DNA of 64,000 bases from Sphingomonas sp. 37zxx (GCF_000786205.1 NZ_JROH01000009.1:1-64000), one strand, 5' to 3'; numbered from the stretch's first letter, positions 30,285 through 39,755 are shown. A program made the numbers and translations. The notes: generated by a model not told the origin, from the sequence alone.

Positions 30285-31382
30285 TCACCGGGCGCGAAAC
30301 GTCCCGCGCACCAGCCGGGTAAGCAGACCCGGCAGCCCGGCATAGCTCGCCTTGTGATAGGGTGAATTGCCATCGAGTGCCGCAGACAGCCGGCGATGTG
30401 CCTCGCCCAGCGAATGATAGGGCAAGCCCGGCAACAGATGATGCAGGGCGTGATAGCGAAGCCCGACGGGTGCCCACAGCACGGGCAAGGTCGCAGGCGG
30501 CGGGACGTTGACCGAATCGAGATACTGCGCGGTCACCGACATTTCCTCGCCTTCATTCTCCCACAGATGCGCGACCAACGTTCGAACCTGGTTGATCGCC
30601 ATCATGCCCGAAATCGTCGCCAGCAGAATGACCAACGCCTTCACCGGCAGCACGCCGGTTGCGGTCGCCGCGATCAGCCCAGTCGCCCAGATGCTGGTCG
30701 CAATTTCAAGCTGCCACCAGCGGCGCATCGCTTCGCCCTCGGTCGGACGGCGGCGGAACTCGGGATTGATGCAAAGCGCCGAAAAGCGCGCCTCGACCGG
30801 CCGGCGAAGCGATGGCACCAGGATCGTCAGCGGCGTCAGCAGCGCATAGCGTACCAGGAAACCGATCGGTGCCAGCGCCGAGACCATCACGAACAGCGGC
30901 ACGCTCCACGGCTTCATGTGCGCCAGTGGCAGATATTCGGGGTCTTCAATCGTGCCATAGCGCGTCTTGGCATGGTGCAGGTTATGCACGCCCTCATAAG
31001 TGAACGAAGGTGCCATCAGCGGCACCCCGACCAGCGCATTCCACGCCAGGCGAAATCCGGGCAGGGCGGCATGCTTCATATGGCTGACTTCGTGGATGAA
31101 GCTGGCGGCGCGATACAGCGCCAGCACCGACACCAGCCACGACACGATCGCCCAATCCAGCGGCTCGATCAGGATCGCCCCGGCAAGCGCCGCGTAACCG
31201 ATGACGACCGACGCCAGCAGGTCGGCCCAATAGATCGCTGGACGCGGCGCGATCAAATCGCGCGTTAGTTCAGCAGCGGCGCGAAGCATCGCCCGGTCAT
31301 CGGCTATCTGGCCGCGCGGGGCAGATACCCGCGCCGAAACCGTACCGTCTGCTGCCAGCCGGTCGAGTGAGAAGCTATTCAT
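30285..31382 (-). CDS. Membrane fatty acid desaturase family protein
   Basis: Three histidine boxes typical of membrane di-iron desaturases/hydroxylases: HEVSH, HNLHH and HALHH, between hydrophobic helices. ATG 31382 (MNSFSLDRLAADG) has GAAGAG 5-6 bp upstream; ATG 31394 and the frame up to 31424 are alternatives. It sits between lptG and the candidate ceramide synthase on the opposite strand, so it may modify the sphingoid base or its acyl chain; ordinary phospholipid desaturation is equally possible. Confidence 0.85.
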   Translation of the reverse strand: MNSFSLDRLAADGTVSARVSAPRGQIADDRAMLRAAAELTRDLIAPRPAIYWADLLASVVIGYAALAGAILIEPLDWAIVSWLVSVLALYRAASFIHEVSHMKHAALPGFRLAWNALVGVPLMAPSFTYEGVHNLHHAKTRYGTIEDPEYLPLAHMKPWSVPLFVMVSALAPIGFLVRYALLTPLTILVPSLRRPVEARFSALCINPEFRRRPTEGEAMRRWWQLEIATSIWATGLIAATATGVLPVKALVILLATISGMMAINQVRTLVAHLWENEGEEMSVTAQYLDSVNVPPPATLPVLWAPVGLRYHALHHLLPGLPYHSLGEAHRRLSAALDGNSPYHKASYAGLPGLLTRLVRGTFRAR

Positions 31383-31467
31383 GATGCTCTTCATTACCGG
31401 CAGATAGTGGCAGTATATGGGCATTCAATAAGTTGACATCGCCCAGCCGACGCGGGACGAGGTCCGC

Positions 31468-32613
31468 ATGATCGCCATTCGCCCCGTCGCCACCCGCGCT
31501 GACCGCGCCAAATTCATCGACATCGCCTATCGGCTGAACGCGCATGATCCCAACTGGATCGCCCCCCTCCGCTCCGAAGTAGCCGAAACGATCAACCCCG
31601 CCAAAAACGGCTGGTTCAGCCATGCCGAGGGTCAATTGTTTCTCGCCGAGCGCGACGGCGAGGTCGTCGGGCGCATTTCGGCGCATGTCGATACGTTGGC
31701 GCTCACCATGCCCGCCGACAAGGGTTTCGGACCGGGTGCCGGCCAATGGGGACTGCTGGAGGCCGAGGACGAATCAGTCGCACACGCGCTGATCGCCACC
31801 GCCGAAACCTGGCTCCGCAATCGCGGGCTAAACCGCGCGCTGGGGCCGATCAGCCTGTCGATCTGGGAACAGCCGGGCCTGCTGATCGAGGGATTTGATC
31901 ATCCCCCCACGGTGATGATGGGTCATAATCTGGCCGAACAGCGTGGCTGGATCGAACGGGCGGGCTACACACCGGCCAAGCAACTGGTCACCTATGACCT
32001 CGACATCGTCCCCGACTTTCCCCCGATCGTCCAACGGATCGTGGCGGCGGGCGAGAAGAACCAGCGGATCGTCATTCGGCGAGTCGATAAATCGCGCTTC
32101 GACGAAGATGCCGCGATCATCCTGGCCATCTTGAACGACGCCTGGCGCGACAATTGGGGGTATGTGCCGCTAACCCCGCCCGAAATCGCCGATGTCGGGC
32201 GCAAGCTGAAGCCGATCGTGTTCGAAGATCTGATCCGAATTGCCGAGGTCGATGGCGAGCCGGTAGCGTTCCTGATCACCCTGCCCGACCTTAACGAAGC
32301 GATCGCGCCGCTCAAGGGCAACCTTTTTCCCTTCGGCTGGGCAAAACTGCTGTGGTGGCTGCGCGCGCCGCAATGCCGGACGGTTCGCGTGCCGCTGATG
32401 GGCGTCGTCAAGCGGTTGCAGGCGTCGCGCATGGCGAGCCAATTGGCGTTCATGATGATCGAATATGTGCGCCGCGACACCATCGCCAAATTCGGCGCGA
32501 CTCGCGGCGAGATCGGCTGGATCCTCGACGACAATCAGGGAATGATCGCCATCGCCGATGCGATCCAGGCCAGGATTAATCGCCGCTACACGATTTACGA
32601 ACGAACCTTGTAA
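31468..32613 (+). CDS. bcerS: GNAT-fold acyltransferase, candidate bacterial ceramide synthase (bCerS-like)
   Basis: 381 residues: TRADRAKFIDIAYRLNAHDP, GQLFLAERDGEVVGRISAHV, GLLEAEDESVAHALIATAE, and a C-terminal second acyltransferase-like half with VAFLITLPDLNEAI. This architecture belongs to the GNAT family containing Caulobacter bacterial ceramide synthase, often annotated as N-acetyltransferase or dATP pyrophosphohydrolase. The enzyme would N-acylate 3-ketosphinganine. Clustering with spt, acp and the reductase supports it; family members without this role exist. Confidence 0.65.
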   Translation: MIAIRPVATRADRAKFIDIAYRLNAHDPNWIAPLRSEVAETINPAKNGWFSHAEGQLFLAERDGEVVGRISAHVDTLALTMPADKGFGPGAGQWGLLEAEDESVAHALIATAETWLRNRGLNRALGPISLSIWEQPGLLIEGFDHPPTVMMGHNLAEQRGWIERAGYTPAKQLVTYDLDIVPDFPPIVQRIVAAGEKNQRIVIRRVDKSRFDEDAAIILAILNDAWRDNWGYVPLTPPEIADVGRKLKPIVFEDLIRIAEVDGEPVAFLITLPDLNEAIAPLKGNLFPFGWAKLLWWLRAPQCRTVRVPLMGVVKRLQASRMASQLAFMMIEYVRRDTIAKFGATRGEIGWILDDNQGMIAIADAIQARINRRYTIYERTL

Positions 32614-32643
32614 CGAGCGACCGGGCATAGACCGCGAACATGC

Positions 32644-32667
32644 CGGGCTGCATCGGGTAGCAGCCCG
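32644..32667. terminator. Hairpin between convergent genes
   Basis: An 8-bp perfect stem CGGGCTGC/GCAGCCCG with an 8-nt loop lies between the stop at 32613 and the convergent stop at 32681. No strong T run, so termination is only suggested. Confidence 0.4.
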
Positions 32668-32680
32668 ACATTTCGACCGA

Positions 32681-32917
32681 TCATCGCGCCGGTGTCTTCA
32701 CGCCCAGCTTGGTCCACTCGGCGCGCGTCTTGCAGTCAGTTCGATAAATGAGCGAGCCGGTGATGAGATCGCGAAAGCAAATCCGCTGATCAGGATGCGG
32801 GGCGGGCTCGGCCTTGACGACACCGATCGATGGGGTGGGTTTGCGGTCTTCGGCCAGGGCCGGAGCAGCAGCGGTGATGGCGCAGATGGCGGCGAACATG
32901 GGGGCGAAACGTGTCAT
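32681..32917 (-). CDS. Small secreted protein (78 aa) with one Cys pair
   Basis: ATG 32917 has a strong GGAGGA 8 bp upstream. Signal peptide MTRFAPMFAAICAITAAAP with cleavage after ALA. The mature part holds ICFRDLITGSLIYRTDCKTR, a two-cysteine segment seen in small exported sphingomonad proteins of unknown function. No further assignment possible. Confidence 0.72.
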   Translation of the reverse strand: MTRFAPMFAAICAITAAAPALAEDRKPTPSIGVVKAEPAPHPDQRICFRDLITGSLIYRTDCKTRAEWTKLGVKTPAR

Positions 32918-33077
32918 GAATTTTTCCTCCGTAGCCGCCCGTTTCGGCGGCATGGAGGTCTTTGCATCATGCGTGCCAAACGCAGCGCTTTAAGGAAATC
33001 AATGACTTAGAAGATTATCGCTCGTCGTTTACACTAGTGGTCAGTGCTGGTCACCAGATTGTGGTGATTTGCACCAA

Positions 33078-33857
33078 TCAGCGAAGCTGCACCCAGGTCG
33101 GCGCATGATCACTGGCTTTCTCGCGCCCGCGATATGCCTTGTCGACACCGGCATCGACCAGCCGGTCGGCCGCCATCGGGCTCAGCAACAGATGGTCGAT
33201 GCGGAACCCGGCATCGCGCTGCCACGCGCCCGCCTGATAGTCCCAAAAGGTCCAGACCCCGCCGCTGGGGAAGCGGGTTCGAAGCGAGTCGGTCCATCCT
33301 TGCGCCAATAGCAGGCGATAGGCTTCGCGCGATTCGGGCTGCATCAGCGCATCGCTCGCCATCGCCTTGACCGAATAGGTGTCGTCGTCATTGGCGATGA
33401 CGTTGTAATCCCCCGCCAGCACCACCGGCTGCTCCTCGGCCAGCAAATCGCGCGCGCGCGCCGACAGTCGCTCGAACCAGCGCAGTTTATAGTCGAATTT
33501 GGGACCGGGCTGCGGGTTGCCGTTGGGCAGATAGATTGACGCGATCACCGTCCCGTCGACCTCGGCCTCCAGATAACGGCTATGCTCATCCTCGGGTTCA
33601 CCGCTCAAACCGCGCTGGCGTTCGACCGGATCGACGCCGCGTGCCAGAATCGCGACGCCGTTAAATCCTTTTTGCCCATGCCACAGCGCGCCATAGCCCG
33701 CGTCGCGAATGTCGCGCTCAGGGAAGGTCTCATCGCTTGATTTGAGTTCTTGCAGGCAAACGACATCGGGCTTGGCTTCGGCCAGATACTCGACCAGCCG
33801 TGGCAACCGCGCCTTGATGCCGTTGACGTTATACGTGACGATCCGCAACGGCTTCAA
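33078..33857 (-). CDS. xth: Exodeoxyribonuclease III
   Basis: AP endonuclease/3' exonuclease of base excision repair. Motifs RIVTYNVNGIKARL, CLQELKSSDE, AGDYNVIANDDD, FRIDHLLLS and the terminal ASDHAPTWVQL. The TTG at 33857 overlaps the erpA stop (TTGA) and gives the standard N-terminus MKPLRIVTYN; an upstream TTG at 33878 is possible. 259 residues. Confidence 0.93.
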   Translation of the reverse strand: MKPLRIVTYNVNGIKARLPRLVEYLAEAKPDVVCLQELKSSDETFPERDIRDAGYGALWHGQKGFNGVAILARGVDPVERQRGLSGEPEDEHSRYLEAEVDGTVIASIYLPNGNPQPGPKFDYKLRWFERLSARARDLLAEEQPVVLAGDYNVIANDDDTYSVKAMASDALMQPESREAYRLLLAQGWTDSLRTRFPSGGVWTFWDYQAGAWQRDAGFRIDHLLLSPMAADRLVDAGVDKAYRGREKASDHAPTWVQLR

Positions 33858-34195
33858 ATCGCGAAGCTGGAACCGCAACCACAGCCCGCGGCAGCCTGCG
33901 GATTGCTCACCTTGAACGCTGCACCGCCCAGGCTTTCGACGAAATCGACCTGCGCGCCGCGCACCAGATCGAGGCTCATCGAATCGACCACCAGCCGAAC
34001 GCCATCGGTTTCGGCGATCGTGTCATCGGCATCGGCTGAATCAGCCAGGCCAAAGCGATATTGAAAGCCCGAACAGCCTCCACCTTCGACCGACAGGCGG
34101 AGAATCGCGGGCTTCGCCTGCTTCTCGGCGATTGCAGCTACGCGCGCCGCCGCCGACGGCGTCAGCGCGATCGCGGATTGTTCGATAATGGCCAT
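33854..34195 (-). CDS. erpA: Iron-sulfur cluster insertion protein ErpA (A-type carrier)
   Basis: 113 residues with the three conserved cysteines of A-type carriers in EGGGCSGFQY and GCGCGSSF. Delivers Fe-S clusters to apoproteins. Overlaps xth by 4 bp. Confidence 0.92.
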   Translation of the reverse strand: MAIIEQSAIALTPSAAARVAAIAEKQAKPAILRLSVEGGGCSGFQYRFGLADSADADDTIAETDGVRLVVDSMSLDLVRGAQVDFVESLGGAAFKVSNPQAAAGCGCGSSFAI

Positions 34196-34260
34196 GTGAC
34201 AGAGATAGGAGAATTAGAGGCTACCGGCAATGGATGCGCCCCCTCCCCCGGTCAATCAGT

Positions 34261-35433
34261 TCACTTCGCCAGAGGTCCGCCGACGCTGGCCTGCTGCCGC
34301 AGTGCCTTGTCCTGCGATGCCAGCAACGTGTCGGCGCTTTGCATATAAGGCATCGGATTGACCGGGCGACCATCGATTCGGACTTCATAATGCAGGTGGC
34401 TGCCGGTCGAACGGCCGGTCGAACCCATCAGGCCGATCAGCTGGCCGCGCTTAACGCGGGTGTTGTCCGACACGATCAGGCGCGACAAATGGCCATAGCG
34501 CGTCTGAATCCCCTTGCCGTGATTAATCTCGACCAGATTGCCATAGGCACCCACCCGCTTGGACCGGCTGACGACGCCGTCCGCAGTCGCATAGACCGGC
34601 GTTCCCACGGGACCAGGAATATCGAGCCCGGCGTGCATCACGGCGGTGCCCCGAAACGGGTCTGAGCGGATGCCGAAGCTGGACGTCAAAGTGAGGTTCT
34701 CAACCGGCTGGAGCGACGGGATCGCGATCACTGCTTGCTCGAGCGTGTCGAGTTTTTTCCAGCTTTGGAATAGTGAACGGAACTGTGCGTCGGCATTGGG
34801 CTCGACTGCGGTCTCTGCTTCGCGATCGAGTGGCTCGAACGGGCCACCCATTGCCAGGCCGGCCTTTGACAGAATGCGTTCGGGGCGCAAGCCCAAGCGG
34901 CGCAGATGCTTTTCGGTGGCGACAATGCGCTGCTGCGCGGTGATGCGCGCCTGGATGGCGAAGGCGACTTGCTGGTTCTCGAGCCGGCGGAGGGGGGCGA
35001 CGATCGAGGCGGCAGCGGGATTGGCGGGAATTTCGGCGAGGGCGGCGAGTTCCTGGGGTTCGCCCTGCCCGCTCAATACCGAAGCGATCAGTATCTGGCG
35101 CTGCTCCAGCTGAGCGGCATGCAATTCGGCGGTCTCTTTGACCGAAGCGATGTCGGCGCGCATCCGGGCGACTTCGGCTTCCATCTGCACCAGATCGGTA
35201 TCGACAGCGGCGAAACCGCTGGTTTCCAATGCGCCATCGACCGTTTGCGCGACACCCAGGGCCGAGAAGGTCAGCGTGACCGCGGCAACCCCGGCCATCA
35301 TCGCCTGCGTACGGGCGGTGATCGAAACGCGGCGGAGAGTGCGGCCATCGTGGAGGATGAATTCACGGTTGGTGAAAAAGCTTCGGAACCTGTCTGACAG
35401 GCCATCGTTCTTGCAATTGGAAAGACTGCTCAT
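34261..35433 (-). CDS. M23 family metallopeptidase (LytM domain), membrane-anchored
   Basis: An N-terminal cytoplasmic segment, one membrane helix (MMAGVAAVTLTFSALGVAQ, about residues 45-63), a coiled coil (VQMEAEVARMRADIASVKET) and a C-terminal LytM domain with zinc ligands in HAGLDIPGPVGTPV and GSHLHYEVRIDG plus RYGHLS. Likely a periplasmic peptidoglycan endopeptidase or EnvC-like activator. ATG 35433 chosen over 35457. The 261 bp upstream to bcp show no gene. Confidence 0.88.
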   Translation of the reverse strand: MSSLSNCKNDGLSDRFRSFFTNREFILHDGRTLRRVSITARTQAMMAGVAAVTLTFSALGVAQTVDGALETSGFAAVDTDLVQMEAEVARMRADIASVKETAELHAAQLEQRQILIASVLSGQGEPQELAALAEIPANPAAASIVAPLRRLENQQVAFAIQARITAQQRIVATEKHLRRLGLRPERILSKAGLAMGGPFEPLDREAETAVEPNADAQFRSLFQSWKKLDTLEQAVIAIPSLQPVENLTLTSSFGIRSDPFRGTAVMHAGLDIPGPVGTPVYATADGVVSRSKRVGAYGNLVEINHGKGIQTRYGHLSRLIVSDNTRVKRGQLIGLMGSTGRSTGSHLHYEVRIDGRPVNPMPYMQSADTLLASQDKALRQQASVGGPLAK

Positions 35434-35694
35434 AATGCCCCGGCGACCATGGTTCACGACGCCGTTATGACGTTCGCGACAAGTTCGTCACGATCGCAGC
35501 CCCTCCGCGCCCTGACGATTTGGTTGTGCGTAAACCATGGTTGTACAGCAATAGCGGCGCGGCGGTTCCGCGCTGGACCGGGTTGGTCGCGGGTTGAGTC
35601 GTTGAACCCGTGGTTAACCATTCGTAAAAATCAGCCGCACCCGGCAAATTTTTCCGCTTATTTCGCAGAATCACGACTCTGCAATCGTTACCGA

Positions 35695-36159
35695 TCAGAG
35701 CGCGCCCGCCGCCGCGAGCACCTCGTCGACATGACCGGGCACCTTCACCTTGCGCCATGCCCGCACCAATCGGCCATCGGGGCCGAACAGGAACGTCGAG
35801 CGGTCGATCCCCATATATTGTTTGCCGTACATGCTCTTTTCGACCCAGGCACCGAATGCCTCGCAGACGCTGTCGTCGGTGTCGCTGCCCAGCGGCACCG
35901 CAAGCGCGTATTTGGCGGCGAATTTCTGGTGCTTGGCCGGGGTGTCCTTGGAAATGCCGATCACCTGCACGTCGGCGGCCTCGAACGCGGGCATCGCTTC
36001 GGAAAAGCCCTGCGCCTCGCGCGTGCAGCCCGGCGTATCATCCTTGGGATAGAAATAGACGACCAGCGCGCGACCGCCGGTGTCGGGCAAATGGCGGGTG
36101 CCGCCATCGGGCAGGGTCACCGTCACATCGGGAATAGGCGCACCGGGTTCCAGCATCAT
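35695..36159 (-). CDS. bcp: Thioredoxin-dependent peroxiredoxin (BCP type)
   Basis: 154 residues with the peroxidatic motif YPKDDTPGCTREAQGF and the C-terminal strand STFLFGPDGRLVRAWRKVK. Reduces peroxides. The ATG overlaps the glnE stop (ATGA), so translation is coupled. Confidence 0.94.
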   Translation of the reverse strand: MMLEPGAPIPDVTVTLPDGGTRHLPDTGGRALVVYFYPKDDTPGCTREAQGFSEAMPAFEAADVQVIGISKDTPAKHQKFAAKYALAVPLGSDTDDSVCEAFGAWVEKSMYGKQYMGIDRSTFLFGPDGRLVRAWRKVKVPGHVDEVLAAAGAL

Positions 36160-38846
36160 GCATCATCTCCGCAAACCGCCGCCCACGCGGCGCGCACTTC
36201 CTGCCGAGTAGCACCCAGCGACGCAAGTACCGCCGCCCAATCCGCCAGGCCGAGCGCGCGTGCGATCAGCGCCTGGGTAGGGGGTGCCGGCGGCTGGGCA
36301 TCGGGGGCGACCAGCCGCAACGTGACGAGCAACCGGGTGAGAAAATCATGCGCCGCGCCGATGGCGGGCGGCAAAAGCCCCGCCGAAGCCAGCGACGCGA
36401 TCGCGGTGGGCAGATCGGGCGAAAACCCCGTGCGATGCACCAATTGCCGGACATGCACCGCAAATTCGAGATCGACCAGCCCGCCGTCGAGCAGCTTGGC
36501 ATCGAGCGGCCCCTGCGCCGGTTTGTGCGCGCGCATGTCGGCACGCATCGCGCTGGCATCGGCGGCGACATCGCGCTCGGGCCGAGCCCCCGCCAGCACC
36601 GTGTCGATCACCCGCTGAGTCGCGGTGCGCGCCGCCGCCGATCCGAATACGGGCCGCGCGCGCGTGAGTGCCATATGCTCCCAGCTCCACGCGCTTTCGC
36701 GCTGGTAGCGCTCAAACCCGTCGAGCGACACCACCAGCGGCCCCTGCGTTCCCGATGGCCGCAGCCGGGTGTCGACCGGATAGAGCGGCCCCGAAGCGGT
36801 CGCGACCGACAGCGCCGCCGTCAGCCGCTGCGCCAGTCGGTTATAATAGAGCACGGTGCCCAGCGGCTTGTCGCCATCGGATTCGCCGCCGTGATCGCCG
36901 GTAAACAGATAGACCAGGTCGAGGTCGGAGGCATGGGTAAGCGCCGCGCCCCCCAGCCTCCCCAGCGCCAGCACCACCAATTCGCTGCCGGGCACCACGC
37001 CATGTTTGCGCGCGAATTCGGCCACCGCCGCCTCGCCCAGCGTAACGATCGCCGCCTCGGCAACCCGCGCATATCCCGCCGCCACTGCCAGCGGATCGGC
37101 GGTGCCCGCGACGATCTGGACCCCCAGCGCAAACCGCTTTTCATTGACGATCCGGCGAACATGATCGAGCTGCCGCTCATACCCATCGCCATCGAACGAT
37201 CGCAGCCGCATCTCGCCCGCCAGCGCATCGACGGTATCGACCGGATCGAGCGCGCTTGCGTCGATCAAGCCGTCGAGCAATTCTACCCGCCGGCCAAGCG
37301 CTTCGGCCAGCGTCGGTGCATGGCTAAGGATCGTCGCCAGCAGGCGAGTGAGCGATGGCTGTGCTTCCAGCAGGCGGAAGAAGTTGATCGCGCTGGGCAG
37401 CCGCGCCAGCATGGTATCCAGCCGCGCCACCGCCGCCGCCGGATCGGGCGCGCCGCCAAATGCCTCGCATAATTGCGGCAGCACCGCTTCCAGCGCCCCC
37501 CGGGCAGGCGGACTACGCAGCGCCGGATAGCTGCCGCTGCGCCAATGCTCGATCCGCCGCACCACGGCTTCGGTCTGGTTGAAGCCGGCGGCGTGCAGAT
37601 GCGCGGTCAGCGCGTCGTCGCTATCGGGCAAGCGGGTGTCGCGTTCGGGCTCGATCGCGTCATAGATCCGCCCTACCCGCTCGACCTGCGGACGCAGCAG
37701 ATCGAGCAGCGCATTGCCATCGGCCAGCCCGTGCAGCCGCGCCACCCGGTCCAGTGCGTCGCCGGTGGGCAGCGCATGAGTCTGGCGGTCGTCGATCATC
37801 TGGACGCGATGCTCGATCGTTCGCAGCAGCCGATATGCCCCGGCCAGATGTGCGGCATCATCGGCGTTGATCCACCCCGCCGCCGCCAGCGCCGCCAGCG
37901 CATCGAGCGTCGCCGGCGCGCGGAGCGCCGGATCGCGGCCACCGTGAATCAATTGATGCACCTGCGCGAAAAACTCGATCTCCCGAATGCCGCCGCGCCC
38001 GCGCTTCAGATCATAGCCCGCGCCAAAGGCCTGACCCTGGGCATGATGATCGCGGATTCGGACGGTGATCTCACGGATTTCGGCGATGGTCCCGAAATCG
38101 AGCGCGCGCCGCCAGACAAAGGGCTGGATCGCCGACAGGAAACGCTCGCCCAGCGCAATGTCCCCCGCCGCCGAACGCGCCCGGATGAAGGCGGCGCGCT
38201 CCCATGCCAGCGCCTGTGATTCATAATAGCCGATCGCGGCTTCGATCGGCAGCGCGATCGGCGTGATCTCGGGCGAGGGACGCAAGCGCAGATCGACGCG
38301 CAGGACATAGCCATCGGCGTCGCGCGCCTGCAGCAGTTCGACGACGCGCTTGCCGATCCGGACGGCGGCGTCCTCCACCGCCTCGCGCGGGCGGCACGGC
38401 AACGTATCGGGATCATAAAGCAGGATCGGATCAATATCCGACGAATAATTCAGCTCGCCGCTACCCTGTTTGCCCAGCGCGATCGCGACGAAGCCGACCG
38501 GCGCGGCTCCCGGTGTCCGCTCCTCGATCGCGGTGCGGATCGCGGTGTCGAGCGCGTGATCGGCAAAGGCGGTCAGCGTTGCCACGACCTTTTCGAACGC
38601 GTAGCTGCCCGACAAATCCCCCAGCGCCACCAGCAACGCCAGCCGCCGCCGGGCGATGCGCAGCCGTTCCGCCACTGGCCTGTCGCCCAAATCACGCAGG
38701 ATCGCCTGCAACGGATCATTGAGATCGGCGGCGGCATTGGCGGCGGTGGCGGGCTCGCGTTCGGCCAGCCACTTCAGGAACGGCGCGTGATCGGTCGCCC
38801 GGCCCAGCGCCTCGATCAACAGGTCGGGATCGGTGGCCTCGCGCAT
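36156..38846 (-). CDS. glnE: Bifunctional glutamine synthetase adenylyltransferase/deadenylyltransferase
   Basis: Regulates glutamine synthetase by adding and removing AMP. Two nucleotidyltransferase domains: GSGELNYSSDIDPILLYD in the N-half and GGAALTHASDLDLVYLF in the C-half. ATG 38846 has AGAGGG about 6 bp upstream; the open frame runs to 38879. 896 residues. Upstream a NepR-like gene diverges. Confidence 0.95.
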   Translation of the reverse strand: MREATDPDLLIEALGRATDHAPFLKWLAEREPATAANAAADLNDPLQAILRDLGDRPVAERLRIARRRLALLVALGDLSGSYAFEKVVATLTAFADHALDTAIRTAIEERTPGAAPVGFVAIALGKQGSGELNYSSDIDPILLYDPDTLPCRPREAVEDAAVRIGKRVVELLQARDADGYVLRVDLRLRPSPEITPIALPIEAAIGYYESQALAWERAAFIRARSAAGDIALGERFLSAIQPFVWRRALDFGTIAEIREITVRIRDHHAQGQAFGAGYDLKRGRGGIREIEFFAQVHQLIHGGRDPALRAPATLDALAALAAAGWINADDAAHLAGAYRLLRTIEHRVQMIDDRQTHALPTGDALDRVARLHGLADGNALLDLLRPQVERVGRIYDAIEPERDTRLPDSDDALTAHLHAAGFNQTEAVVRRIEHWRSGSYPALRSPPARGALEAVLPQLCEAFGGAPDPAAAVARLDTMLARLPSAINFFRLLEAQPSLTRLLATILSHAPTLAEALGRRVELLDGLIDASALDPVDTVDALAGEMRLRSFDGDGYERQLDHVRRIVNEKRFALGVQIVAGTADPLAVAAGYARVAEAAIVTLGEAAVAEFARKHGVVPGSELVVLALGRLGGAALTHASDLDLVYLFTGDHGGESDGDKPLGTVLYYNRLAQRLTAALSVATASGPLYPVDTRLRPSGTQGPLVVSLDGFERYQRESAWSWEHMALTRARPVFGSAAARTATQRVIDTVLAGARPERDVAADASAMRADMRAHKPAQGPLDAKLLDGGLVDLEFAVHVRQLVHRTGFSPDLPTAIASLASAGLLPPAIGAAHDFLTRLLVTLRLVAPDAQPPAPPTQALIARALGLADWAAVLASLGATRQEVRAAWAAVCGDDA

Positions 38847-38884
38847 GTCACCCTCTTCAGGAAAGTTTGGGGACCACACCCCCT

Positions 38885-39109
38885 ATGCCGCAACAATCTG
38901 ACATTTTGGTCGTTATAGCTGACATGGGACAGATGCCGCCTTGTAAAGGACACCTAGAAAACGCGACGCACGTCGTGATTTCGGTGCCCCGTCCTTGCGA
39001 TGCCATTGGTGGCGCGCTTCGCCGCGTCTATGGCCGCGAGCGCGCCCTGCCCGACGACATGCTCGATCTGCTCGCGGCAATCGACGATTGCAAACCCCCG
39101 CACAGCTAA
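38885..39109 (+). CDS. NepR-like anti-sigma factor paralogue
   Basis: The C-terminal 35 residues (AIGGALRRVYGRERALPDDM, then LDLLAAIDD) align with the NepR core of the nearby nepR (AVGDALRAVYRQAVDESIPD, then ELLDLLRKLD). NepR binds EcfG and, under stress, phosphorylated PhyR. The gene converges on ecfG with 7 bp between stops. The start is uncertain: ATG 38885, ATG 38924 or GTG 38975 are in frame, none with a strong ribosome site. Two extra Cys residues distinguish it. Function inferred from similarity only. Confidence 0.6.
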   Translation: MPQQSDILVVIADMGQMPPCKGHLENATHVVISVPRPCDAIGGALRRVYGRERALPDDMLDLLAAIDDCKPPHS

Positions 39110-39116
39110 AGCCCGA

Positions 39117-39755
39117 TCAGCGATCGCGGCTTAGTTCGTCGACCTCGCCCATGATCGTATCCAATGCGCTTCGGCCTCCGGCATCATGTTCGCGCCGTGA
39201 CGGCAACGATCCATCGGTCAACAGATTTTCCAGCGCCACCCGGCCGCGCGCCACCCGGCTCTTGATCGTGCCGACCGCGACTTCACAGATTTCCGCCGCC
39301 TCTTCATAGGCAAAGCCACCCGCACCGACCAGAATCAGCGCCTCGCGCTGGGGGCGCGGCAGATGCAGCAACGCGCGCTGCATATCGGTCAAATCGACAT
39401 GCCGGTCCTGGCTGGCGGGCGCGGCCAGCAGCCGATCGGCAACCAGATCGTCCCATTCGCCCTTGAACCGCGCACGGCGCATTTGCGACAGATACAGGTT
39501 GCGCAGGATGATGAAGGTCCAGGCGCGCATATTGGTGCCCGCCTGGAACCGCTTGCGCGCGGCCCATGCCTTCAGCAGCGTTTCCTGCACCAAGTCGTCC
39601 GCCAGATCGCGGCTGCCCGAAAGCGAGCGGCCAAAGGCGCGAAGATGCGGAATGACCTGGGTCAGTTGCACCTTGAACTCGCTGTCGGACAGCGAGACAT
39701 GTTCGACGATTGCCTCGACCTCGGGTGCTTCGTCTTGCTCGTCGTGCTGCGACAT
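39117..39755 (-). CDS. ecfG: ECF sigma factor EcfG (general stress response)
   Basis: Sigma-70 region 2 (HLRAFGRSLSGSRDLADDLV, QETLLKAWAARKRF) and region 4 (LPRPQREALILVGAGGFAYE, EAAEICEVAVGTIKSRVARG) of the ECF15/EcfG type. The product directs transcription of stress genes from GGAAC-N16/17-cGTT promoters and is held by NepR. ATG 39755 has CGGAA upstream. 212 residues. It lies downstream of phyR on the same strand, separated by a tiny membrane-protein gene. Confidence 0.92.
   Translation of the reverse strand: MSQHDEQDEAPEVEAIVEHVSLSDSEFKVQLTQVIPHLRAFGRSLSGSRDLADDLVQETLLKAWAARKRFQAGTNMRAWTFIILRNLYLSQMRRARFKGEWDDLVADRLLAAPASQDRHVDLTDMQRALLHLPRPQREALILVGAGGFAYEEAAEICEVAVGTIKSRVARGRVALENLLTDGSLPSRREHDAGGRSALDTIMGEVDELSRDR

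Noticed and set aside
35434-35694. Small gene or RNA in the 261-bp gap between the M23 peptidase gene and bcp
   Set aside because: No start codon with ribosome site leading to a plausible protein and no strong hairpin; probably just the promoter region of the peptidase gene.
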